A stretch of DNA of 64,000 bases, from assembly GCA_900316235.1 (NCBI GenBank), contig ONCC01000025.1, positions 1-64,000 on the forward strand, read 5' to 3'. The translations under genes and the position numbers were made by a program. A model generated the notes under the pieces. It ran no database searches. It saw only the letters and a list, made by a program, of their open reading frames with translations, and had not been told where the DNA came from. This document shows, one piece after another, positions 41,695-49,910 of the stretch; positions within the stretch are counted from its first letter, which is position 1; each line of letters begins with the position of its first letter. The DNA comes from an uncultured Bacteroidales bacterium (GTDB lineage: Bacteria; Bacteroidota; Bacteroidia; Bacteroidales; P3).

Positions 41695-42896
41695 AGATTG
41701 AGGCCCTCATCGCTGTCCGCTACCTTTTCTCCCGCAAGCAGCGCTCTGTGGTCAATGTTATCTCGTGGATTTCGCTCATCGGCCTCATGGTGAGTACCAT
41801 GGCCTTGATAGTGGTATTGTCGGTTTATAACGGTATCGGCGACATCACAAAGACCCTTTTCAATACTTTCGACCCCGAGCTAGTCATCGAGCCGGCCGAG
41901 GGCCGCACGTTCCATACTTATGAGATTGACCTCCAATCCCTCGGGAATTCTGGCGTGGAATGTGTTTCCCGTATCGCTACCGAGACGGCGTGGGTGACTT
42001 ATGGACAGAATCAGTCGATTGTCAAGCTGCGGGGAGTGGACAGCAACTATGCTGCCATCACGGGACTCGACACCCTGTTGTCAGTGGGAGAATATCGTCT
42101 GTCCGACGGCAACACGCTTATCGTCGGGGGACAGATATTCCACGAACTGGGGATGCGTCTCCCTGCCACCATGCCTGCCGCCGTGCATATCCCCAAGCGT
42201 GGCACTACCGCGATGGGACTCACCATGGATCAGGCTTTCAATATCGGCTATGCCTATCCTGTGGCCAATTTCTTTATCCAGCAGGATCTCGACCGCCAGT
42301 ATGTGGTGACCGACCTTGCTTTTGTGCAACGACTGATGAACTACGCTCCCGACGAAGTCTCTTCCCTGGCCCTCAAGCTGAAACCTGGTGCCGACGTAAA
42401 GAAGGTGAAGAAGGCTATCAATTCATCACTCATCACTCATCATCCATCACTTGTTGTCAAAGACCGCTACGACCAGCAGCCGCTCTACTATAAAATCTAT
42501 AGTACCGAGCGCTTCGGCATCTACCTCATCCTCTCGCTCATCGTGCTTATCTCCACCCTTAGTCTGGTGGCCTCGCTGTCGCTGCTCATCATCAACAAGC
42601 GTGATGATATCTTCATCCTGCGCTCTATGGGGATGGAACGGCAAGGCCTGCGGAAGGCTTTCATGGCCGAGGGGCTCCTCATCTGTGCCCTTGCCACCGT
42701 GGCGGGGTTGGTGCTGGGGTTTGTCGTTTGTTTCCTCCAGCAACAGTTCGGCATCATCCGCATGGGCGATGGCAACTTTGTCGTCAGCGCCTTCCCGGTG
42801 GCCATGCGTGCCGTCGATTTCCTCATCACCTTCCTCCTCGTGATGGCCATCAGCACTTTTTCGGTGGTACTCACCGTCCGCAGGGCACGGATTTAA
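41691..42896 (+). CDS. LolC/LolE-type ABC transporter permease (FtsX family)
   Basis: 401 residues with four membrane helices: one near 25-45, then three at about 275-300, 325-350 and 375-395, and a periplasmic MacB-like domain between the first and second. The opening IALRYLFSRK-like segment (AVRYLFSRKQRSVVNVISWI) and RRARI end are typical of LolC/E, which release lipoproteins from the inner membrane with LolD. Residues about 243-253 (SSLITHHPSL) come from a TCATCACTCATCA minisatellite at 42424-42452 and look like an insertion in the periplasmic domain. Confidence 0.85.
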   Translation: MKIEALIAVRYLFSRKQRSVVNVISWISLIGLMVSTMALIVVLSVYNGIGDITKTLFNTFDPELVIEPAEGRTFHTYEIDLQSLGNSGVECVSRIATETAWVTYGQNQSIVKLRGVDSNYAAITGLDTLLSVGEYRLSDGNTLIVGGQIFHELGMRLPATMPAAVHIPKRGTTAMGLTMDQAFNIGYAYPVANFFIQQDLDRQYVVTDLAFVQRLMNYAPDEVSSLALKLKPGADVKKVKKAINSSLITHHPSLVVKDRYDQQPLYYKIYSTERFGIYLILSLIVLISTLSLVASLSLLIINKRDDIFILRSMGMERQGLRKAFMAEGLLICALATVAGLVLGFVVCFLQQQFGIIRMGDGNFVVSAFPVAMRAVDFLITFLLVMAISTFSVVLTVRRARI

Positions 42897-42906
42897 AGAA
42901 AAAATG

Positions 42907-42914
42907 TATATTTG
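42907..42914 (+). promoter_or_regulatory. -7 promoter element of trpS
   Basis: TATATTTG, 25 bases before the trpS start codon; the -33 region overlaps the end of the permease gene and has no clear TTG. Confidence 0.5.
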
Positions 42915-42939
42915 CAATTCCGAATAAATAAAACAGAAT

Positions 42940-43938
42940 ATGAGTAAAGATATAGTTTGCAGCGGTATACGTCCCACCGGAAATCTCCATCTGGGGAATT
43001 ATTTCGGTGCACTGAAGAACTTTGTCAAGATGCAGGACGAGTACGACTGCTTTTTCTTCATCGCCGACTATCATTCGCTGACCACCCACCCCACGCCGGG
43101 CAGCATCTATAATGACGCCCGCGCCATCCTCGTGCAGTATCTGGCATCGGGTCTCGATCCCGAAAAGGCCACCATCTATTTCCAGAGCGACCTGCCCGAG
43201 ACCATCGAACTCTACCTGTTCTTCAACATGAACGCCTACCTCGGCGAGCTCGAACGCGTCACCTCTTTCAAGGACAAGGTGCGCCAGAATCCCAACAACG
43301 TCAACGCCGGCCTGCTGACCTATCCCACCTTGATGGCCGCCGACATCCTTATCCACAAGGCTACCAAGGTTCCTGTCGGCAAGGATCAGGAACAACATCT
43401 CGAGATGACACGCACGTTTGCACAGCGTTTCAATAACATGTACAAATGTGAAGTCTTCCCCCTGCCGCAGGCCATGGGCTCCAACGGAACCTTGGTCAAG
43501 ATTCCCGCCCTTAACGGTAGCGGCAAGATGGGGAAGAGCGAAGGCGAGGCCAGTACCATCTTCCTCACCGATGAACCCGATGTCATCCGCAAGAAAATAA
43601 TGAAGGCCAAGTCTGATAGTGGCCCCACGGAGATGAACCAAAAGAAACCCGAGGAGATAGAGAATCTATTCTTGCTGCTCAAAGCTGTCTCCAAGCCCGA
43701 TACCGTGGAGTATTTCGATGACCTCTACAATCGTTGCCAGATACGCTACGGCGACCTCAAGAAGCAGCTGGCCGAGGATATGGTGAGCTTTGTGGAACCG
43801 TTGCGTCAGCGCATCCTCGAGATTGGCTCCGACGACGAGGCCTTGCGTCGCATCATCGACCACGGCAAAGAGAAAGCCCGCGAGAGTGCCCGCCGCACAT
43901 TGGATGAAGTGCGCCATGTCATCGGCTACCGCAACTAG
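42940..43938 (+). CDS. trpS: Tryptophanyl-tRNA synthetase
   Basis: 332 residues, a class I synthetase of the bacterial type. PTGNLHLGNYFG at 12-23 is the HIGH-like motif and GKMGKSEG near 194 the KMSKS loop (Gly in place of Ser). It charges tRNA-Trp. ATPase-site residues DQEQHLEMTR are conserved. A strong terminator follows. Monocistronic. Confidence 0.96.
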   Translation: MSKDIVCSGIRPTGNLHLGNYFGALKNFVKMQDEYDCFFFIADYHSLTTHPTPGSIYNDARAILVQYLASGLDPEKATIYFQSDLPETIELYLFFNMNAYLGELERVTSFKDKVRQNPNNVNAGLLTYPTLMAADILIHKATKVPVGKDQEQHLEMTRTFAQRFNNMYKCEVFPLPQAMGSNGTLVKIPALNGSGKMGKSEGEASTIFLTDEPDVIRKKIMKAKSDSGPTEMNQKKPEEIENLFLLLKAVSKPDTVEYFDDLYNRCQIRYGDLKKQLAEDMVSFVEPLRQRILEIGSDDEALRRIIDHGKEKARESARRTLDEVRHVIGYRN

Positions 43939-43954
43939 TCAAGAGATATAAAAC

Positions 43955-43985
43955 AAAAAAGCCGTCCAATTGGACGGCTTTTTTT
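43955..43985. terminator. Terminator of trpS
   Basis: AAGCCGTCC-AATT-GGACGGCTT flanked by A-run and seven T. It works on both strands, so it may also end the converging small lipoprotein gene. Confidence 0.9.
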
Positions 43986-44002
43986 CATTTGCTAATTGCA
44001 AT

Positions 44003-44197
44003 TTACTGAGCAACGGCTTCGGTAGCAACCTCTTCAACAGCGGCCTCAACGGCGGTGCTGTCCATGGTCTCTTCGACGGCCTCTTCGACGGCGACTTCCT
44101 CAACGAGGGTGTCAGTGTTCTCGGTGTTGTTGCTGCCACAAGCGGCGAAGCCAAACATACCGGCGATTGCGAATGCAAAAAATACTTTCTTCATCAT
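44003..44197 (-). CDS. Small acidic lipoprotein
   Basis: 64 residues: a signal peptide with lipobox AACG (Cys20) and a mature part made of repeated Val-Glu-Glu/Ala (VEEVAVEEAVEETM, AVEEVATEAVAQ). Small acidic lipoproteins of this build are frequent in Bacteroidales and appear to have no assigned role. Ends at the trpS terminator. Confidence 0.7.
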   Translation of the reverse strand: MMKKVFFAFAIAGMFGFAACGSNNTENTDTLVEEVAVEEAVEETMDSTAVEAAVEEVATEAVAQ

Positions 44198-44434
44198 TTT
44201 AAATTTTTAAATGTTTATTAATTTTGTTAACTATCTTCTTTTGTTAAAGGTTTTTCCCTTTTTTCGGAGTGCAAAAGTACTACTAAATTTGAAAGTGTTA
44301 AAAAATAAAGTTTTAATAATTCCTAAAAAACTTATAACTATCAGTTTTATAATAGATTATACTGTTCAAAAAATGTGCATTTTTTTGTTTTTTACCCTTA
44401 CAAAAGAGCTCTTTAACCTCTGTAAAGCCCAAAA

Positions 44435-44472
44435 ATCAACCCCGTCGTGAATGGCGGGGTTGATCTTTTTTT
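44435..44472. terminator. Hairpin terminator downstream of rnfA
   Basis: ATCAACCCCG/CGGGGTTGAT, a 10-bp stem, with T-runs on both outer sides. It lies 22 bases after the rnfA stop. The rest of the 296-base gap 44198-44493 is AT-rich with no gene. Confidence 0.8.
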
Positions 44473-44493
44473 CATTCTTTTTCATTGCGTTTT

Positions 44494-45084
44494 TTACGGC
44501 AACGGCACCAGGTTGTTGAAGCCCATGAAGGCCATGGCCAGGATGCCGGCGGTGACCAGCGCGATGGGGACACCTTTCATCCCTTTGGGGGTGCCGGTGA
44601 GCTCGAGCTGCTCGCGGATGCCAGCGAAGATGACCAGCGCCAGGGTGAAGCCCACGGCGATGCTGGCCGAGTAGATGACGCTCTCAAGGAAGTTCATGTT
44701 TTTCTGGATGACCAGGATGGCCACGCCAAGGACGGCGCAGTTGGTGGTAATCAGCGGCAGGAACACTCCCAGTGCCTGATAAAGGGCAGGAGCAATCTTC
44801 TTTAGCACAATCTCGACCATCTGCACCAAGGCGGCGATGACAAGAATGTAAGCGATGGTCTGCAGATACTCCAGATTCAGGGGCATCAGCACATATTGCA
44901 TGATGAGGTAGGTCACCATGGTGGCCAGCAACATCACGAAGAGCACGGCGCCACCCATGCCGAGAGAACTCTTGACATCCTTCGACACTCCCAAGAAGGG
45001 GCAGATGCCGAGGAATTGGGCCAACACTACGTTGTTCACGAAGATGGCTCCAATGATGAGTGCGAATATTGAGATACCTGTCAT
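44494..45084 (-). CDS. rnfA: Rnf/Rsx electron transport complex subunit A
   Basis: 196 residues, six membrane helices. NNVVLAQFLGICPFLGVSK at 17-35 and the TTNCAVLGVAILV segment with its buried cysteine match RnfA/RsxA (and NqrE), which carry an iron-sulphur site between the two half-repeats. Rnf couples ferredoxin:NAD oxidoreduction to ion transport. In this window rnfA stands alone, with its own promoter; rnfBCDGE are not adjacent. Confidence 0.93.
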   Translation of the reverse strand: MTGISIFALIIGAIFVNNVVLAQFLGICPFLGVSKDVKSSLGMGGAVLFVMLLATMVTYLIMQYVLMPLNLEYLQTIAYILVIAALVQMVEIVLKKIAPALYQALGVFLPLITTNCAVLGVAILVIQKNMNFLESVIYSASIAVGFTLALVIFAGIREQLELTGTPKGMKGVPIALVTAGILAMAFMGFNNLVPLP

Positions 45085-45113
45085 AAGTCTATTATTTTAT
45101 TTAATTCGAACTG

Positions 45114-45144
45114 CAAAAGTACAAACTTTTTCCGAACCGACCAA
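45114..45144 (-). promoter_or_regulatory. Promoter of rnfA
   Basis: On this strand TTG (45142-45144), 20 bases, TACTTTTG (45114-45121), 30 bases upstream of the start codon. So rnfA is transcribed independently of oadA. Confidence 0.7.
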
Positions 45145-45151
45145 ATTTATT

Positions 45152-45187
45152 TTCACCTTTTACCTTTCACCTTTTACCTTTCACCTT
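45152..45187. repeat. TTTCACCTTTTACC minisatellite
   Basis: Three near-identical units of TTTTACCTTTCACC between the rnfA promoter and the end of oadA. The same unit type is inside the flippase, SprT-like and TonB-receptor genes, where it encodes FHLSP-type peptides. Confidence 0.8.
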
Positions 45188-46955
45188 ATTCAACCCATCC
45201 CAGCACGTCACCTTTCTTCACCATCTGGCCTTGTTTGGCGCAGGTGTCGACCACCTTGCCACCTTTCAGGGCGACGAGTGGCATGAGGGCGTAAGAAGCT
45301 TCGATATGGGCGATAGTGGAACCCTCTTTTACCTCGGTTCCGGGGGCGGGAGGAGTGCTCTGGTCGTCGAAATTCACTTCCCACAGCAGACGTCCTGTGG
45401 CATCGGCTACGATGGGTGTGGCGCTGGGGTGTTTGGGGGTGATGTAGTTGAGGGCGATGCTTTCGGCAGTGGCGGGAGCCTTGGGAGCATCCTTTTCGGC
45501 GCGCAACTGTGCCACCTCCTTGTTGAAGCGCTCCTTGGCCAGGCCGCTCTTGTAGTCGCGGTACTGGCGGTCGTGCATGGCCAGCTCGAAGAGTTCCTCG
45601 TCGTCTTCGCCACGTTCCCAGCCGTTCTGCTCCATCTCTTTGATGTACTCGGGTAGGGCGTCGGGATAGGCATCCTGTGGCACTCCGGTGTAGAATTCCA
45701 TACCCTGTGCTTTGGCCAACTCCACGATTTCGGGGGCCAACTCGCCGGGCAGTTTGCCGGCACGGCCGAGAATCATGCTCCACGAGTCCTTGTCAATCTG
45801 GCTGAAACGCGGTTTGCCTTGAGCCATGGAGAGCAGGTTCATCACAGCGATGTTCTTGGTATACTGGCTGAAGGGGGTCACCAGCGGGGGATAGCCCAGC
45901 ATGGGCCATATGTGCTCCACCTCCAGGAACAGCTGCACCGTCAACTCTTCAAACGAGACTTCAGGTTTGCCGTTCTTTTTGAGGGCCATGTTGATAGCGC
46001 CGTGCACACCGCGCAGGTCGCTCATCATCGAGCCCATCATGCCACCGGGCAGGCCGCAACCCACCAGCAGCGAGGTGCTTACGCGGTTGCCGGGGTTGAT
46101 ATAGAGACCCAGGAAGTCGTCGATGAACTCTTGCGTCAGTTTGCGGGCCTCCATGTAGGCGTCCATATTGATGTCTTTCACCAGGAAACCGGCATCCTTC
46201 AGCATGGCCTGCACGCTGATGACGTCGGGGTGCACCATACCCCACGACAGGGGTTCCATGGCGCAGTCGATGACGTCGGCACCGGCCTGAGCCACCATCA
46301 GGGTTGAGGCCATCGAGAGGCCGGGGCCTGTGTGGCCGTGGTACTGCACCTTGATGTGGGGATATTTGGTCTTGATTTCATGCACCAGTTTGCCCAGCGT
46401 GGCGGGACGGCCCACTCCGGCCATGTCCTTCAGGCAGATCTCGTCGGCACCAAACTCCACCAACTTGTCCACGATGCCCATGTAGTACTCCACGGTGTGG
46501 ACGGGTGAATGGGTGATGCTCAAGGCGGCCTGGCTGATCATGCCAGCTTCCTTAGCATATTTCACGCTGAGTTCCAGATTGCGGGGGTCATTCAGACCGC
46601 AGAATGAGCGCATGATGTCCACGCCTTGGGCTTTCTTCACCTTGGGCATCAGACGACGCACGTCGGCAGGCACGCCATACATGCGGAGGCCGTTCAAGGC
46701 ACGCTCCAGCATGTGGGTCTGGATACCGGCTTTGTTGAAAGCCTTGGTCCAGGCACGGACGGCTTTGTTGGGGTTCTCACCGTACATCAGGTTCACCTGC
46801 TCAAAGGCGCCGCCATTGGTCTCGATGCGGTCAAAGCAGCCCATGTCCACAATCACCGGGGCGATTTTCACCAACTGGTCTACCCTCGGCTGGTATTTTC
46901 CGCTCGATTGCCACATGTCGCGGTACACCAAGCTGAATTTTATCTCTTTTGCCAT
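45186..46955 (-). CDS. oadA: Oxaloacetate/pyruvate carboxyltransferase with degenerate biotinyl-like end
   Basis: 589 residues. The HMG-CoA-lyase-like TIM barrel has RDMWQSSGKYQPRV near 12-25, the metal and substrate residues in QYHGHTGPG and a conserved PLVTPFSQY segment of the carboxyltransferase. It moves CO2 between biotin and pyruvate/oxaloacetate, as part of a sodium-pumping decarboxylase or related complex. The C-terminal 70 residues resemble a biotinyl domain (PAPGTEVKEGSTIAHIEAS, KGGKVVDT) but EAMKM is replaced by EASYAL, so no biotinylated lysine exists and a separate carrier protein is needed. The carrier and membrane subunits are not adjacent. Confidence 0.85.
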   Translation of the reverse strand: MAKEIKFSLVYRDMWQSSGKYQPRVDQLVKIAPVIVDMGCFDRIETNGGAFEQVNLMYGENPNKAVRAWTKAFNKAGIQTHMLERALNGLRMYGVPADVRRLMPKVKKAQGVDIMRSFCGLNDPRNLELSVKYAKEAGMISQAALSITHSPVHTVEYYMGIVDKLVEFGADEICLKDMAGVGRPATLGKLVHEIKTKYPHIKVQYHGHTGPGLSMASTLMVAQAGADVIDCAMEPLSWGMVHPDVISVQAMLKDAGFLVKDINMDAYMEARKLTQEFIDDFLGLYINPGNRVSTSLLVGCGLPGGMMGSMMSDLRGVHGAINMALKKNGKPEVSFEELTVQLFLEVEHIWPMLGYPPLVTPFSQYTKNIAVMNLLSMAQGKPRFSQIDKDSWSMILGRAGKLPGELAPEIVELAKAQGMEFYTGVPQDAYPDALPEYIKEMEQNGWERGEDDEELFELAMHDRQYRDYKSGLAKERFNKEVAQLRAEKDAPKAPATAESIALNYITPKHPSATPIVADATGRLLWEVNFDDQSTPPAPGTEVKEGSTIAHIEASYALMPLVALKGGKVVDTCAKQGQMVKKGDVLGWVE

Positions 46956-47035
46956 TGCGTTAATCTATTGATTCAAAAAATATTGTATATATTATAAAAA
47001 GGATGAAAAAAATATGAAATACCTACCATCGGCCT

Positions 47036-47096
47036 ACCAACACCCTATCAACTCCTACCGTGGTAGGAGTTGGTTAGGAGTTGGTAGGGTGTTGGT
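47036..47096. repeat. Long hairpin of ACCAACACCC/TAGGAGTTGG units
   Basis: ACCAACACCCTATCAACTCC and four more bases pair with a right arm that contains an extra TAGGAGTTGG unit. It lies in the 227-base gap between tatD and oadA, which otherwise holds AT-rich DNA and no gene. Confidence 0.7.
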
Positions 47097-47182
47097 AACT
47101 GGTTTACAGCTAGTTATAGTCAGGGTGGTAAAAGGACGTTTTTGCCCGGTTTTTACCCTGATTTTAACGAAAAAAGGAAAGG

Positions 47183-48001
47183 TTAAAGGGAGAAAAGTTC
47201 CGCGGCGGAGGCGGTGGTGACGTCGGCGACTTCGGCGAGGGAGATGCCTCGCAGGTCGGCGATCTTTTGCGCGATGAGGGGTATGTAGGCACTCTCGTTG
47301 CGCTGGCCGCGGTGGGGGACCGGGGAGAGGTAGGGAGCGTCGGTTTCGAGGAGGAGACGGTCGAGGGGTGCGGCTTTGACAACTTCGGCCATGGTGGCGT
47401 TCTTGAAGGTCACCACGCCGCCGATGCCGAGGTGGAATCCCATGTCGAGGGCGCGCTGCGCTTCCTGTACGCTGCCGCCAAAACAGTGCATGACGCCGCG
47501 CCATGACGGACGATTTATTTCGCGCAATAGTGCGAAGACCTCATTGTGGGCCTTGCGGATGTGGAGACAGACGGGGAGGTTGAGGTCGATGGCCCACTGT
47601 AGTTGGGTTTTCAGTACCTCGCGCTGTTGAATCTCGAAAGTGCGGTCCCAATAGAGGTCCATGCCAATCTCGCCCACGGCGATGAAGGAATAACATACTC
47701 CTCCACCACCCTGCGGGCGGTCCCCCTCCCCTAACTTAGGGGAGGAGTATAGGCGGTCGTGGACATGCTGGAGTTCGTCCTCATAATCTTCTTTGACGGA
47801 GGTGGGGTGGAGGCCGGCCATGCGGCGGAAGTGCTGAGGATGAGCATTATATAGGGCATCGAGGGCAGGGGAGGAGCTGCTGTCGATGTCGGGCAGGAGC
47901 ATGGTGGTGACACCGGCGTCGAGGGCGCGCTGCACGGCGTTGTCGCGATCGGTGTCGAAAGCCTCGTCGTAGAGGTGGCAGTGGGTGTCAACGAATGTCA
48001 T
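47183..48001 (-). CDS. tatD: TatD-family metal-dependent hydrolase with inserted repeat peptide
   Basis: 272 residues. Metal ligands are in DTHCHLYD (His7, His9), GEIGMDLYWD, LHIRKAH, MHCFGGS and TDAPYLSPVPHRG. TatD proteins are 3'-5' DNases or deoxyribonucleases in DNA repair. The segment YSSPKLGEGDRPQGGGGVCY (about 85-104) interrupts the usual short link before the FIAVGEIG strand; its DNA (47687-47749) contains the palindrome CTCCCCTAA-C-TTAGGGGAG. The stop of the DUF2520 gene upstream overlaps its start by 14 bases. Confidence 0.88.
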   Translation of the reverse strand: MTFVDTHCHLYDEAFDTDRDNAVQRALDAGVTTMLLPDIDSSSSPALDALYNAHPQHFRRMAGLHPTSVKEDYEDELQHVHDRLYSSPKLGEGDRPQGGGGVCYSFIAVGEIGMDLYWDRTFEIQQREVLKTQLQWAIDLNLPVCLHIRKAHNEVFALLREINRPSWRGVMHCFGGSVQEAQRALDMGFHLGIGGVVTFKNATMAEVVKAAPLDRLLLETDAPYLSPVPHRGQRNESAYIPLIAQKIADLRGISLAEVADVTTASAAELFSL

Positions 48002-48806
48002 GGGATTGGATGATTTCGGTCATCATGTCGTAGAGTTGCAGCATCTTGGGGTCGTCGGCCAGAAGTCGGCGCTGGGCGTCGAGGGTTTTCTGGTCGTGGC
48101 GTCGGGCGGGACCCGTCTGCTGCTCCCAAAGGGGGCCATAGTCCATTTTCTTGACCGTCATCTCGGCCAAAGGCCGCAGCATGGAGAAATCGATGCCGTG
48201 TTTCTCGGACAGTTCCTGCGCCAACGCATTGATGGCGTTGCCGAAGTTGTTGACCATCACTGCTGCGAGATGTGCCCAGCGGCGCTGCTCGAAATCGAGG
48301 TGATAGATGTTGTTGCTGATACTGGAGAGGATACTTTCTATCTCGCTCTCTACCTTGGCATTGCTTCCCTCTATGCAAAGGGGTAGACGCGAATAGTCCA
48401 TGGCGAGGTCGCGCACAAAGGTCTGTGGCGACCATACGACACCGAAGTGTTGTGAGACGGGTTTCAGAACTGATGCGGGGGTGCTGCCGGAGGTGTGGAT
48501 GACCAGGGCGTCGGGCAGATGCAGGTCGAGGGCCAGGTCGTAGAGAGCGTCATCGTTGACGGCCAGGAGATAGACGTCGGATTGGCTGTCGAGGAGGGAT
48601 GTCTTGTCGATGGGCTGTGCACCCATACGGGAAGCCAAGAGAGCGGCGTGGTCGAACTCGCGTGAGAGGACCTGCCTGATGGTATGGCCTGCTTTGTGAA
48701 AGGCTAAAGCCATGTGGGTGGCCACATTGCCGGAGCCAATGATGGAAATGGTGCGCGAGATCGTGGGGCGACTCGTGCTGGTATTATTAATATTCGTCTT
48801 CTTCAA
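47988..48806 (-). CDS. Rossmann-fold and DUF2520 domain protein
   Basis: 272 residues from the proposed TTG. ISIIGSGNVATHMALAFHKAGH is an NADP-type Rossmann motif; the C-terminal half is DUF2520 with AAVMVNNFGNAINALAQEL. Relatives are annotated as NADP oxidoreductases or 2-dehydropantoate-reductase-like enzymes; substrate unknown. No ATG or GTG lies between the end of the upstream DUF2795 gene and the Rossmann motif. The TTG at 48806 follows AAGGAGG by 11 bases, an unusually good ribosome-binding site for this phylum, and overlaps the DUF2795 gene by 20 bases. Confidence 0.78.
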   Translation of the reverse strand: MKKTNINNTSTSRPTISRTISIIGSGNVATHMALAFHKAGHTIRQVLSREFDHAALLASRMGAQPIDKTSLLDSQSDVYLLAVNDDALYDLALDLHLPDALVIHTSGSTPASVLKPVSQHFGVVWSPQTFVRDLAMDYSRLPLCIEGSNAKVESEIESILSSISNNIYHLDFEQRRWAHLAAVMVNNFGNAINALAQELSEKHGIDFSMLRPLAEMTVKKMDYGPLWEQQTGPARRHDQKTLDAQRRLLADDPKMLQLYDMMTEIIQSHDIR

Positions 48807-49008
48807 AGAAAAAGTCCTCCTTGGTGGGATAGTCGGGCCAAATGTCCTCGATGCTCTCGTACTGATCCCCCTCATCCTCAATTTCCATGAGGTTCTCCAC
48901 AACCTCCATGGGAGCGCCGGTGCGCTGGGCATAGTCAATGAGTTCCTCCTTGGTGGCGGGCCAGGGGGCGTCTTCCAATTTCGATGCTAATTCAAGTGTC
49001 CAATACAT
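48787..49008 (-). CDS. DUF2795 domain protein
   Basis: 73 residues. MYWTLELASKLEDAPWPATK followed by EELIDYAQRTGAPMEVVENL is the DUF2795 pattern; the acidic end DFFFEEDEY is a common feature of Bacteroidales members. It is small, soluble and of unknown function. Its last codons overlap the start proposed for the DUF2520 gene, which suggests coupling. Confidence 0.82.
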   Translation of the reverse strand: MYWTLELASKLEDAPWPATKEELIDYAQRTGAPMEVVENLMEIEDEGDQYESIEDIWPDYPTKEDFFFEEDEY

Positions 49009-49088
49009 ACTCTAAAAAATGTCTGTTTCTTTCTGAAAAATCGTGCAAAAGTACATGAATTTTCTATACTGACAAATTTTTTTTTCAA

Positions 49089-49634
49089 TTAGTTGATATA
49101 CAAATCTTCCTGCTTGCCATCGGCCACAACGGCCCTTCTTCCGAGGACAAATAGATAGTCGGAAAGGCGGTTGAGATAACGGAGGATTATGTCGTCGATT
49201 TTGGCCTCGCGGGCGAGGGTGACCACACACCTCTCGGCGCGGCGGCAGACGGTGCGGCAGACATGACACTGGGCGCCAGTGATGTTACCGCCGGCAATGA
49301 CGAAGTTCTGCAGCTTGGGCAGCAGGTCGCTGAGGGTGTCAATCTGTCGCTCGAGAATATCCACCTCCTCTTCGTCCAGCTGGGGCAGACGGGCATAGAT
49401 GCCCTCGTCTTCGGTGGCCAAAAGGGTCTGGATAGTGAAAAGGTTGTGCTGCGCGGCTTTGAGCTCGTCGTAGTAGCCTCCCTGCGTGGGACGGAACATT
49501 TCGGCCAGGAGACCTATGTGAGAATTGAGCTCATCGACAGTGCCGTAGGCCTCGACGCGTTTGTCGTCCTTGGGGACGCGGCTCCCTCCGACAAGGGAGG
49601 TGGTTCCTTTATCTCCTGTCTTGGTGTATATCAT
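49089..49634 (-). CDS. Cob(I)yrinic acid a,c-diamide adenosyltransferase, PduO type
   Basis: 181 residues. MIYTKTGDKGTTSLVGG is the P-loop-like start of PduO enzymes, followed by VEAYGTVDELNSHIG and RAERCVVTLARE/YLNRLSDYLFVLGR near the end. It transfers the adenosyl group of ATP to cobalamin, giving the cofactor of methylmalonyl-CoA mutase and others. It lies 28 bases after the NifU-like gene. Confidence 0.93.
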   Translation of the reverse strand: MIYTKTGDKGTTSLVGGSRVPKDDKRVEAYGTVDELNSHIGLLAEMFRPTQGGYYDELKAAQHNLFTIQTLLATEDEGIYARLPQLDEEEVDILERQIDTLSDLLPKLQNFVIAGGNITGAQCHVCRTVCRRAERCVVTLAREAKIDDIILRYLNRLSDYLFVLGRRAVVADGKQEDLYIN

Positions 49635-49662
49635 GTAACGGTTAAAGTTTAACGTTTAAAGA

Positions 49663-49908
49663 TTAAATCTTTTCCACCGATTTTACTTCGGGGATGGCTT
49701 TCTTGAGGGCGGCCTCGATGCCTTGTTTGAGGGTGGCCATGGCATGGGGACAGGATCCGCAGTGACCTTTGAGTCGCACGATGACGACGCCCTCGGCGGT
49801 CATGTCGATATATTCCACATCGCCGCCATCCTGCTGGAGATAGGGACGGATTTGTGCCAATGCGTTCTTTACTTTCTGCTCGACAATGGGTTTTTCTTGG
49901 TCGGTCAT
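49663..49908 (-). CDS. NifU-like iron-sulphur scaffold (C-terminal domain type)
   Basis: 81 residues, a single NifU C-terminal (Nfu) domain. RPYLQQDGGDVEYID and KGHCGSCPHAMATLKQGIE carry the CxxC motif that holds a 4Fe-4S cluster. It acts as a carrier of clusters to target proteins. It follows the Mrp gene by two bases, a natural pair. Confidence 0.93.
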   Translation of the reverse strand: MTDQEKPIVEQKVKNALAQIRPYLQQDGGDVEYIDMTAEGVVIVRLKGHCGSCPHAMATLKQGIEAALKKAIPEVKSVEKI

Positions 49909-49910
49909 AA

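Noticed and set aside
49551-49600. Possible in-frame repeat insertion in the cobalamin adenosyltransferase (GTTSLVGGSRVPKDD)
   Set aside because: This segment is the normal conserved N-terminus of PduO-type enzymes.
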